This document shows positions 27,819 to 35,828 of a DNA stretch of 64,000 bases, piece after piece (positions within the stretch are counted from its first letter, which is position 1; each line of letters starts with the position of its first letter). The notes beneath the pieces were generated by a model, which was given only the letters and a program-made list of their open reading frames with translations, had not been told where the DNA came from and did not search any database. Source of the stretch: Pandoraea capi. Its GTDB lineage: Bacteria; Pseudomonadota; Gammaproteobacteria; Burkholderiales; Burkholderiaceae. The stretch is taken from positions 682,001 to 746,000 of the forward strand of contig NZ_CABPRV010000003.1 in NCBI RefSeq assembly GCF_902459735.1. Reading direction: 5' to 3'. The position numbers and the translations under genes were made by a program.

Positions 27819-28387
27819 ATCACGCACGCCTGTACTACGTGATGGGGCCGTCCGGCGCGGGCAAGGATTCGCTGCTCGCGTATGCGCGCGCACGTCTGGA
27901 CGGCGCGTCGACGAGCGACGTGCCGGTGCTCTTCGCGCATCGTTACATCACGCGCCCCCCGTCCGAAGGCGAGAATCACGTCGCCTTGTCGCACGGCGAG
28001 TTTGCGTTGCGGCATTCGCTGGGATGCTTCGCGCTCGACTGGGAGAGCCACGATTGCCGATACGGCATCGGGATCGAGATCGATGCCTGGCTGGCTGCGG
28101 GGGCGAACGTCGTGGTGAACGGCTCGCGTGCGTTTCTCACGCAGGTCGTGGCCCGCTACAGCGAGCGGTTGCATCTGGTGGAGATTCGCGTCGATCCGGC
28201 GGTGCGCGCCATGCGTCTGGCCAGCCGGGGGCGCGAGACGGGCGATGCGCTCGACAAGCGGGTTGCGCACAGCGTGTCGTGGACACCGCCCGACGGCATC
28301 CCGTTGTCGGTGGTCTCCAACGACGGGGCGCTGGCTGAGGCGGGGGATCGTCTTATCGGTTTGTTGACGAAGCAGCACATCGGCTGA
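27815..28387 (+). CDS. phnN: Ribose 1,5-bisphosphate phosphokinase PhnN
   Basis: PhnN phosphorylates ribose 1,5-bisphosphate to PRPP, returning the ribose of the C-P lyase pathway to nucleotide synthesis. The 190-residue kinase has the P-loop GPSGAGKDSLL near the N-terminus and the guanylate-kinase-like text HRYITRPPSEGENHVALSHGEF. It ends the phnF-DUF1045-phnN operon. Confidence 0.95.
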   Translation: MNHARLYYVMGPSGAGKDSLLAYARARLDGASTSDVPVLFAHRYITRPPSEGENHVALSHGEFALRHSLGCFALDWESHDCRYGIGIEIDAWLAAGANVVVNGSRAFLTQVVARYSERLHLVEIRVDPAVRAMRLASRGRETGDALDKRVAHSVSWTPPDGIPLSVVSNDGALAEAGDRLIGLLTKQHIG

Positions 28388-28483
28388 TGACGAGACCGGC
28401 ATAGAGGGTGGGGCGCAATGCCCCGTCCGCCGGGCGTGTCGCTTCCATGACGGTGATGTGAATGTGGCATCATGTGTCGTTAT

Positions 28484-28501
28484 TTTGCAAATTATTGCAA
28501 A
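28484..28501. promoter_or_regulatory. Perfect AT-rich palindrome upstream of the FAD/GcvT gene
   Basis: TTTGCAA and TTGCAAA flank a 4-bp centre ATTA, 108 bp before the start of the dehydrogenase gene, in a spacer much richer in A/T than its surroundings. It looks like a regulator binding site; the regulator is unknown. Confidence 0.45.
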
Positions 28502-28608
28502 GTGCGCACACTTTGCGTAACCTTCACTTCACCGCATACGACATTGCCCGACCGGCGCGCTGCGACGTCACGTTCCGCCGCTGGCACGGGCGCCTCCCGG
28601 AGCCTTCC

Positions 28609-31116
28609 ATGTCATCAGTTCTGCCCACTCGTGCCCGCGTCGTCATCGTTGGCGGCGGCATCGTCGGTTGTTCCGTCGCGTATCACCTTGCCAAGCTAGG
28701 CTGGTCGGATGTCGTGCTGCTGGAGCAGGGGCAGTTGTCGTGCGGCACGACGTGGCACGCCGCGGGGCTCGTCGGTCAACTGCGTTCGCAGGAAAGCATG
28801 ACGAAGCTCATCCGCTATTCCACGAAGCTCTACAGCGAGCTGGAAGCCGAGACGGGGCTGGGAACGGGCTGGAAACAATGCGGTTCGCTGTCGGTGGCGC
28901 GCAGCCACGAGCGCATGACGCAACTCAAGCGCACGGCGGCCGTGGCGCGCGCCTACGGTGTGCAGTGCGACGTGATCTCGCCACGCGAAGCCGGTGAGCT
29001 GTGGCCGGTGATGCGCACCGACGATCTCGTCGGCGCCGTATGGCTGCCCGGAGACGGCAAGGCAAATCCGACCGATCTCACACAGGCGCTCGCGCGCGGT
29101 GCGCGCAGCCGTGGCGTGCGCATTGCCGAGAACACCTGCATCACGCAGATTCATACCGCGTCGCCGAATGGCATTCCCACGGCGACCGGCGTGTCGTGGC
29201 GCAACAAGGCGGGCGAGAGCGGACGCATCGACGCCGAGATCGTCGTCAACTGCGCGGGACAGTGGGCGAAAGCCGTGGGGCGCATGTGCGGCGTGACCGT
29301 GCCGCTGCATTCGGCCGAGCACTACTACATCGTGACGGAGCGGATCCCGGGCGTGCACACCGACCTGCCGGTCATGCGCGATCCGGACGGCTACATCTAC
29401 TTCAAGGAAGAAGTCGGCGGTCTCGTGATGGGCGGTTTCGAACCGAACGCCAAACCGTGGGGCATGAACGGCATTCCCGAGAATTTCGAGTTTCAGTTGC
29501 TGCCCGACGACTGGGATCAGTTCGAAATTCTCATGGAGAACGCGCTGATCCGCGTACCGGCGCTGGAGACCGCGCAGATTCGCCAGTTCTACAACGGCCC
29601 GGAATCGTTCACGCCGGACAACAACTTCATTCTCGGTGAAGCCCCCGAACTGCGGAATTTCTACGTGGGCGCGGGCTTCAACTCGATGGGCATCGCCTCG
29701 GCCGGCGGGGCGGGCATGGCGCTTGCCGAGTGGATCGTCGCGGGCGAGCCGACGATGGATCTCTGGCCTGTCGATATCCGCCGCTTTGCGGGATTCAACG
29801 GCAACGACACATGGCTGCACGATCGCGTGAAGGAAACACTCGGCCTGCATTACGCGATGCCGTGGCCGAATCGTGAGCTGGATACCGCACGACCGTTCCG
29901 TCGCTCGCCGCTCTATGCGACGTTGCTCGCGAAGGGCGCATGTTTCGGCAGCAAGATGGGATGGGAGCGGCCGAACTTCTTCGCGCCGTCGCCCGAGCAG
30001 GCGACCATCGAGTACAGCTTCGGTCAGCAGAACTGGCATCCATGGAGCGCGGCGGAGCACCGGGCGTGTCGGGAGGCTGTCGCGCTGTTCGACATGAGTT
30101 CGTTCTCGAAGCTGCTCATCAAAGGCCGCGACGCAGAGCGTGTGTTGCAAACACTGTGCAGCAACGATGTCGCCGTGCCGCCGGGACGCACCGTCTACAC
30201 CGGCATGCTCAACGAGCGCGGCGGCTACGAATCGGATTTCACGCTGACGCGGCTTGCGCCCGACCGATACCTGCTCGTGACCGGATCGGCGCAAACCACG
30301 CGCGACATGGATTATCTGGAGCGTCGCATCGAGGGGATGGCCGGCGCGGCGGGCATCGATGGCGATCCTCATTGCACCGTCGTCGATGTCACGGGCCAAT
30401 ACGCCGTGCTGGCGCTCATGGGGCCGCATTCGCGCGCGTTATTGCAGCAAGTCTCGAAGGCCGACTTCTCCAACGAAGCCTTCCCGTTCGGCACCAGCCG
30501 CGAGATCGATCTCGGCTACGCCACGGTGCGCGCGACCCGTCTGACTTACGTCGGTGAACTCGGCTGGGAGTTGTACGTGCCGGTCGAATTTGCCGTCGGT
30601 GTCTACGAGACGCTGCATGCGGCGGGCAAAGCGTTCGGATTGAAAGACGCGGGCTACTACGCCATCGACTCGCTGCGCATCGAGAAGGGTTACCGCGCGT
30701 GGGGACGGGAACTGACGCCGGACACGAATCCCGTCGAAGCCGGGCTGACGTTCGCATGCAAGCTCGCGAGCGGCATTGCCTTCACCGGACGCACGGCCGT
30801 CGAACTTGCCAAATCCAAGGGCGCGCGACGCCGGCTTGTCAGCGTGGCCCTGGACGAGGCGGGCGACAAGATGCTGTGGGGCGGGGAGGCGGTGCTGCGC
30901 GACGGGCAACCGGTCGGGTTCATCTCCTCGGCGGCATTCGGTCACACGATCGACGCGCCCGTCGGCCTGGCGTTCCTCACGAACCCGGACGGACCGGTGA
31001 CGGCCGATTACGTCGAGACCGGCCGGTACCAGGTCGATCTCGCGGGAGAACTGCTCGACGCGCGGGTGCAGTTGCGTGCGCTGTACGATCCGAAGGGCGA
31101 GCGCGTGAAGGCGTAG
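28609..31116 (+). CDS. Sarcosine/dimethylglycine dehydrogenase-like flavoprotein with GcvT domain
   Basis: These enzymes oxidise N-methyl groups of sarcosine or dimethylglycine and pass the methylene unit to tetrahydrofolate. The 835-residue protein has an N-terminal FAD fold (VVIVGGGIVGCSVAYHLAKLG), then TTWHAAGL with His50 at the site of covalent flavin attachment in this family, an FAO-M type middle domain and a C-terminal half with GcvT domains (LTYVGELGWELYVP). ATG 28609 has CCGGAGCC in front; an in-frame extension to 28462 is AT-rich spacer. It follows phnN, and purU lies two genes later. The exact substrate is uncertain. Confidence 0.9.
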   Translation: MSSVLPTRARVVIVGGGIVGCSVAYHLAKLGWSDVVLLEQGQLSCGTTWHAAGLVGQLRSQESMTKLIRYSTKLYSELEAETGLGTGWKQCGSLSVARSHERMTQLKRTAAVARAYGVQCDVISPREAGELWPVMRTDDLVGAVWLPGDGKANPTDLTQALARGARSRGVRIAENTCITQIHTASPNGIPTATGVSWRNKAGESGRIDAEIVVNCAGQWAKAVGRMCGVTVPLHSAEHYYIVTERIPGVHTDLPVMRDPDGYIYFKEEVGGLVMGGFEPNAKPWGMNGIPENFEFQLLPDDWDQFEILMENALIRVPALETAQIRQFYNGPESFTPDNNFILGEAPELRNFYVGAGFNSMGIASAGGAGMALAEWIVAGEPTMDLWPVDIRRFAGFNGNDTWLHDRVKETLGLHYAMPWPNRELDTARPFRRSPLYATLLAKGACFGSKMGWERPNFFAPSPEQATIEYSFGQQNWHPWSAAEHRACREAVALFDMSSFSKLLIKGRDAERVLQTLCSNDVAVPPGRTVYTGMLNERGGYESDFTLTRLAPDRYLLVTGSAQTTRDMDYLERRIEGMAGAAGIDGDPHCTVVDVTGQYAVLALMGPHSRALLQQVSKADFSNEAFPFGTSREIDLGYATVRATRLTYVGELGWELYVPVEFAVGVYETLHAAGKAFGLKDAGYYAIDSLRIEKGYRAWGRELTPDTNPVEAGLTFACKLASGIAFTGRTAVELAKSKGARRRLVSVALDEAGDKMLWGGEAVLRDGQPVGFISSAAFGHTIDAPVGLAFLTNPDGPVTADYVETGRYQVDLAGELLDARVQLRALYDPKGERVKA

Positions 31117-31213
31117 ACCTCTGCCACAGGCGCACTCGCCGCCGCTTCTGTAAAATGCCGCTTTTGCCTCGTTTTCGCGCGCCGGGGTCTGGCGCGCGTC
31201 CGGTCTCTGACGT

Positions 31214-32065
31214 ATGTCTTTTGCTTGTATTGCGGCGGCGCGCCGCTTCGACGACCGAGCGCATCTGCCGCTCGTGATCGGCTCGCAGCGTTATGGGTGG
31301 ATTCGCCGTAGCGACGTCGAGTCGCTGTGCCGTTGGCCCGACGTGTTCGAGATCAGCTCGCTTGCGGTGCGGATTCATCCGCGACACGACTCGTGCGAGG
31401 CCCGCACGGCGGCGCTCGCACCCGTGATCGAGACGCTGGCCGCCGAAGGCCGCATCACCGGCTGGCGCAACGAGCGTTACGCCATTCGGCAGCGTCTCTA
31501 CGACACACCGCTCGCCTGGATCGAGCGGGCTGCCTCGCGCTTTTTCGGCACGCGCACGTTCGCCGTGCATGTGAACGGCTACGTGCCGGCGCGGTTCGTC
31601 GGCGAAGCGCCGAAGATGTGGATTGCGCGACGCAGCGTGCTCAAGGCGACCGATCCCGGCTGTCTCGACAATGCGGCGGCGGGCGGAATCGGCAACGGGA
31701 TTGGCGTGGGCGACACGCTCGTCAAGGAGTGCTGGGAAGAAGCGGGCATTCCGGCATATCTGGCGAACGAAGCGCGGCCGGGCCGCACACTGCACATCCT
31801 CGCGGAGATTCCGGAGGGCGTGCAGTCCGAGCAGATTTTCGTCTACGATCTTGCGCTGCCGCGCGGCTTCGTCCCCGAGAATCAGGATGGCGAGGCGAGT
31901 GCGCACTGGTTGTGCTCGGCGGGGCGCGTGCGCGAGGTGATCGCCAGCGGCAAGATGACCGTCGATGCGAGCCTCGCGAGTCTCGACTTCCTGTTGCGTG
32001 AGGGCACCATTCGCGCGAAGGATTGCGCCGGGATCGAGGCGCTGTTCAAGCCAGCGGACGAGTAG
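31214..32065 (+). CDS. DUF4743/NUDIX hydrolase-family protein
   Basis: The 283-residue protein has the DUF4743 N-terminal part (about 1-120) and a NUDIX domain resembling the thiamine-pyrophosphate-related NUDIX proteins (HVNGYVPAR; PKMWIARRS). The NUDIX box GVGDTLVKECWEEAGI keeps the EE pair but has Lys for the usual Arg and lacks the first Glu. Relatives hydrolyse damaged thiamine diphosphate analogues; the substrate here is unknown. It lies 97 bp after the dehydrogenase gene and before purU. Confidence 0.85.
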   Translation: MSFACIAAARRFDDRAHLPLVIGSQRYGWIRRSDVESLCRWPDVFEISSLAVRIHPRHDSCEARTAALAPVIETLAAEGRITGWRNERYAIRQRLYDTPLAWIERAASRFFGTRTFAVHVNGYVPARFVGEAPKMWIARRSVLKATDPGCLDNAAAGGIGNGIGVGDTLVKECWEEAGIPAYLANEARPGRTLHILAEIPEGVQSEQIFVYDLALPRGFVPENQDGEASAHWLCSAGRVREVIASGKMTVDASLASLDFLLREGTIRAKDCAGIEALFKPADE

Positions 32066-32276
32066 CGGGACAAAGATAGCGGCGAATGCGGCGAGGTCCA
32101 GCGGGAGATCACCACGTCGCCTGATGGGCTGTCGTGTCTCGCGATGCCCCGACAAGTCCTGACGAGTATGGCGTCGGCAGCGGGGACCGTCTGAACCTGC
32201 CGGCCATCGACCGAATTCAGGAATTTACGAATTTCAACACTGCAACGACATTGCAAGCCTTTGCCCAGGAGCAATC

Positions 32277-33149
32277 ATGGCACCGATCGAAAATAGCTAC
32301 ATTCTGAAGTTGTCCTGCCCGGACCGTCCCGGCATCGTCCACACGGTGGCCGGTTTCCTGGTCGAGCGCGGCGGCAACATTCTCGACTCGGCGCAGTTCA
32401 ACGATCGCTTTACCGGCGGCTTCTTCATGCGCGTGCATTTCCAGCAACTGCCGGGACAAACCGATCTGGCGACGTTGCAGCGCGACTTCGCACCGCTCGC
32501 CGAGCAGTTCGAGATGCAGTGGGAACTGGTCGACGCGTCGATCAAGCCGCGTGTGCTGCTCATGGTCTCGAAGATCGGTCACTGCCTGAACGATCTGCTG
32601 TTCCGTTACAAGACCGGCCAGCTCAACATCGAAATCCCGGCGATCGTCTCGAACCACAAGGATTTCTATCAACTGGCAGCGAGCTACAACATTCCGTTCC
32701 ATCATCTGCCGCTGATGAATTCGACGCCGGAATCGAAGGCCGCGCAGGAAGCCAAGGTGTTCGAGCTGGTCGAGGACAACAACATCGACCTCGTGGTGCT
32801 GGCGCGCTACATGCAGGTGCTCTCGAGCGATCTGTGCAAGAAGCTCGCAGGCCGCGCAATCAACATCCACCACTCGTTTCTGCCGAGCTTCAAGGGGGCG
32901 AAGCCGTACTATCAGGCGTTCGACCGGGGCGTGAAGCTGATCGGGGCGACGGCGCATTACGTGACGTCCGATCTCGACGAAGGTCCGATCATCGAGCAGG
33001 AAGTCGAGCGCGTGGATCACACGATGGACCCCGAGCAACTGACGGCCATCGGTCGCGACGTGGAATGCGTGGCGCTCGCGCGTGCCGTGCGCTTCCATGC
33101 CGAGCACCGCATTCTGCTCAACGGCCACAAGACGGTGATCTTCCGTTGA
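32277..33149 (+). CDS. purU: Formyltetrahydrofolate deformylase
   Basis: PurU hydrolyses 10-formyl-THF to formate and THF, freeing folate. The 290-residue protein has an N-terminal ACT domain (SCPDRPGIVHTVAGFLVERGGNI) and a formyltransferase-like catalytic domain with INIHHSFLPSFKGAKPY and HYVTSDLDEGPII, containing the Asn/His/Asp catalytic set. Next to a THF-using demethylating dehydrogenase it would recycle folate when one-carbon units are in excess. CAGGAGCAATC precedes ATG 32277. Confidence 0.97.
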   Translation: MAPIENSYILKLSCPDRPGIVHTVAGFLVERGGNILDSAQFNDRFTGGFFMRVHFQQLPGQTDLATLQRDFAPLAEQFEMQWELVDASIKPRVLLMVSKIGHCLNDLLFRYKTGQLNIEIPAIVSNHKDFYQLAASYNIPFHHLPLMNSTPESKAAQEAKVFELVEDNNIDLVVLARYMQVLSSDLCKKLAGRAINIHHSFLPSFKGAKPYYQAFDRGVKLIGATAHYVTSDLDEGPIIEQEVERVDHTMDPEQLTAIGRDVECVALARAVRFHAEHRILLNGHKTVIFR

Positions 33150-33209
33150 GGATGGCGAGGCCGCGTGGCGTGACGTAGAACGCCGCCTGACCTCATGGCG
33201 CATAAGCGA

Positions 33210-33247
33210 GAACGCCCGGGATGTCATGTCCCGGGCGTTCTTGTTTT
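33210..33247 (+). terminator. Intrinsic terminator after purU
   Basis: A perfect 12-bp stem (33210-33221 with 33229-33240) and a 7-nt loop are followed by TTGTTTT. It lies 60 bp after the purU stop. Confidence 0.9.
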
Positions 33248-33402
33248 ATGGACGTGAGGCGTCCGATGATCGACGTCAGGAGGCGATCAACCTCATCGCT
33301 GTGCCAGTACGCCACTACGTGGCGAGTGAATTCAACGCTGCGGGACGTGTGATAGAGGACACCTAGCGGTGTGATGTTCGCAGGTGACGATCTTGCTGCG
33401 GG

Positions 33403-34791
33403 TTACGTCCGCTGCGCCAGTTCGCTACCTGCATCGCGCGACAGACGTGCAATCGAGATCGTCGAACTGACGGCAACGAGCCCCACGACAAGGAAGGCCC
33501 ACGGGAAGTCGACGTTGGTCACATGATCGCGCCCATGCAGCCACGACGACGTCTGCAACACCGCGGCGCCGATCGTAATGCCGAGCGTGAGCGACACCTG
33601 CTGCGCGACACTGGCAAGGCTCGTCGCCTGACTCATGCGATGCGCCGGTACGTCGGCGTAGGAGATTGCGTTCAGACTCGTGAATTGCAGCGAGCGGAAG
33701 CAGCCGCCGAAGAGCAGCGTGCCGAGAATCACCAGATGCGAGGTCTGCGCGGTGAAGAGACCGTACCCGCCGATGGTTGCCGCCGCGATGAGCGCGTTCG
33801 TCATCAACACGCGACGGAAGCCCCAACGCTTCAGAATACGCAGCGAGAGCGTCTTCATGAACATCGCCCCGGCCGCAGAAATGAAGGTCAGTGCGCCGGA
33901 CTCCAGCGGCGTCATGCCAAAGCCGAGTTGCAGCATCAGCGGCAGCAGAAACGGCGTTGCGCCTACACCGATACGAAACAGCGTGCCGCCCGCGACACCC
34001 GCACGGAACGTGGGAATACGGAAAAGATCGAGCCGCAGCAGCGGGTGCGCAAGCCCCTTCGCGTGACGCAGATACGCCGCGAGCAACGCCGCACCGACCG
34101 CGACGAGTGCAAGCGCCAGCGGCGTCGGAATCAGGTGGCGACCGATGGTCGACAGTCCGAGCATCAGGATGGAAAGACCGAAGCCCGACAGCAGAAAGCC
34201 CTTGACGTCGAGCGGCGGTACCTCGTCTTCATAGAGATCGGGGATGAACTTCGTCGCCAGCACGAAGCCGAGTACGCCGATGGGAATGTTGATGAAGAAG
34301 ATCCAGCGCCAGTGCCAATACGTGGTGATGAAGCCACCGAGCGGTGGCCCGAGCACCGGGCCGACGAGGGCGGGGATCGTCAGATAGTTGAGCGCGCGCA
34401 CCATGTCGCGCTTCTCGACGGACTTGAGCAGCGCCAGCCGCCCCACCGGCACCATCATCGCGCCCCCGATACCTTGCACGAAGCGCGCAATCACCAGTTC
34501 GGGCAGATTGGTCGAGATGCCGCAGCAGATCGAGCCGAGCACGAAGACACCGATGGCGGTGCGAAAGACATTTCTCGTGCCGAAGCGGTCAGCGATCCAG
34601 CCGCTGACGGGAATGAAGACCGCGAGGCTGATGAGGTAGGTCGTCAGCGCGAGCTTGAGCGTGATCGGACTCTCGCCGAGATCCTGCGCGATCAATGGCA
34701 ACGAGGTGGACAACACGGTGGAATCCATGTTCTCCATGAACAGCGCACAGGCGACGATGAGCGGAACGAGCATGAGGCATGATGTCGCCAT
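33403..34791 (-). CDS. MFS transporter, DHA2/EmrB-like
   Basis: The 462-residue membrane protein has 13-14 likely helices. The MENMDSTVLSTSLPLIAQDL motif of drug:proton antiporters follows helix 1, with WIADRFGTRNVFR in loop 2-3 and GGFITTYWHWRWIFFINIPIG near helix 5. It probably exports hydrophobic or toxic compounds; the substrate is unknown. I chose ATG 34791 (MATSCLMLVPL); the frame runs 35 codons further through low-similarity spacer. Confidence 0.85.
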   Translation of the reverse strand: MATSCLMLVPLIVACALFMENMDSTVLSTSLPLIAQDLGESPITLKLALTTYLISLAVFIPVSGWIADRFGTRNVFRTAIGVFVLGSICCGISTNLPELVIARFVQGIGGAMMVPVGRLALLKSVEKRDMVRALNYLTIPALVGPVLGPPLGGFITTYWHWRWIFFINIPIGVLGFVLATKFIPDLYEDEVPPLDVKGFLLSGFGLSILMLGLSTIGRHLIPTPLALALVAVGAALLAAYLRHAKGLAHPLLRLDLFRIPTFRAGVAGGTLFRIGVGATPFLLPLMLQLGFGMTPLESGALTFISAAGAMFMKTLSLRILKRWGFRRVLMTNALIAAATIGGYGLFTAQTSHLVILGTLLFGGCFRSLQFTSLNAISYADVPAHRMSQATSLASVAQQVSLTLGITIGAAVLQTSSWLHGRDHVTNVDFPWAFLVVGLVAVSSTISIARLSRDAGSELAQRT

Positions 34792-35146
34792 CGCGGCGAC
34801 GGGAGTAAACGGGTGACAAACGAAGCCCGCCCGAAGGCGGGTATGGACAACGGCAGGTAGACCGTCAGTCGGCCAATCCACCGGGCAATCAGACAATCAG
34901 ACAATCGGCCGGACAGCCAGTCGTACGGTCCGTGGAACCGTCGGTCGAACAAAACGAGCGGGAAGGCTTACGAGCGTTATAGCAAATTTCAATTCCGCTC
35001 GTCTCGTCCACGCGCAAAGCCAGAAAGCATGCGGTTTCCCGAGGCGTGCCTCTCGTCCCACGTCGTTTTGAGAGGCGGAATACCGTGTTGCGTTGCGATA
35101 CCTTGTTGTGTCTGGCGAACCCGTGGGGGGTAACGGTCGGTGACGG
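34792..35146. other. Spacer between the MFS and DUF488 genes
   Basis: No gene is supported. It contains an 8-bp tandem repeat at 34885-34908 (GCAATCAG, ACAATCAG, ACAATCGG) and otherwise nothing I recognise. Confidence 0.5.
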
Positions 35147-35626
35147 TCAGTGCGATTCGAGAAAGTCGCGCAGGACATGCAGATGCGTTGGCGTGTCGTC
35201 GTCGACGAGACGATGCGCAGCAGTGAGCAACGTGACGGGGCCCTGGGCGAGACGTTCGCGCAATTCCGTGAGCATCGCATTGTGTTGGGCGTCGAGTGCC
35301 GCAAGCTCGTCGAGAAAGCGCTGACGGAACTCGTCGAACTGCTCGGGGTGCTGGTGAAACCACTGCCGCAGGGGCGTGCTCGGGGTGACGTCTTTCGCCC
35401 AGAAATCGATCTGCGCCTTCGCCTTGGCGAGTCCGCGCGGCCACAATCGGTCGGCGAGTACGCGTTGCCCGTCAGCGGGATCCGGCGCGTCGTAGGCGCG
35501 CTTCAGACGGATGTCCAGACGCCTGGCGCTGCGCTTGCGCGCGGGCTTGGCGGTCGCCGCAGCCGTCGCGGTCGTGGTCTTGGCCTTGGCCGATGATGCG
35601 GTATCAGTCGCTTTCGATGACGGCAT
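35147..35626 (-). CDS. DUF488 family protein
   Basis: The 159-residue protein has an Ala/Thr/Lys-rich N-terminal extension (about 1-35) and then the DUF488 fold: IRLKRAYDAPDPADGQRVLADRLWPRGLAKAKA, WAKDVTPSTPLRQWF and HRLVDDDTPTHLHVLRDFL. The family is widespread and small, with no established function. The lone Cys found in some DUF488 proteins is absent. Confidence 0.85.
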   Translation of the reverse strand: MPSSKATDTASSAKAKTTTATAAATAKPARKRSARRLDIRLKRAYDAPDPADGQRVLADRLWPRGLAKAKAQIDFWAKDVTPSTPLRQWFHQHPEQFDEFRQRFLDELAALDAQHNAMLTELRERLAQGPVTLLTAAHRLVDDDTPTHLHVLRDFLESH

Positions 35627-35776
35627 GAGGGGGGCAGCCTCCGGATGGGGCGCGCGTTGTGATGTTAAACCCGGGTATGAAACCCGTGCGTAACACCGGT
35701 GTGCGATATCCGCGCGCGACACCCGCAAGCTTACCGGAGGCCGCCGACGCAAGCGAGCGCCGGCCCTTTTTCTGCG

Positions 35777-35828
35777 TCAATGGTTCACATCAACGGTCCA
35801 CGTCAATGGACTGCGTCAACGGCCTGCG
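35777..35828. repeat. 13-bp tandem repeat directly after the autotransporter stop
   Basis: Four units (TCAATGGTTCACA, TCAACGGTCCACG, TCAATGGACTGCG, TCAACGGCCTGCG) end at 35828. The next TCA (35829-35831) is the autotransporter stop codon on the minus strand. Confidence 0.8.

Noticed and set aside
28411-28425. GGGGC-GCAAT-GCCCC hairpin after phnN
   Set aside because: The stem is only 5 bp and no T-run follows on either strand, so I do not call it a terminator.
28462-28608. 49-codon N-terminal extension of the dehydrogenase frame
   Set aside because: It covers the AT-rich spacer and palindrome; ATG 28609 has a good ribosome-binding site and immediately precedes the FAD fold.
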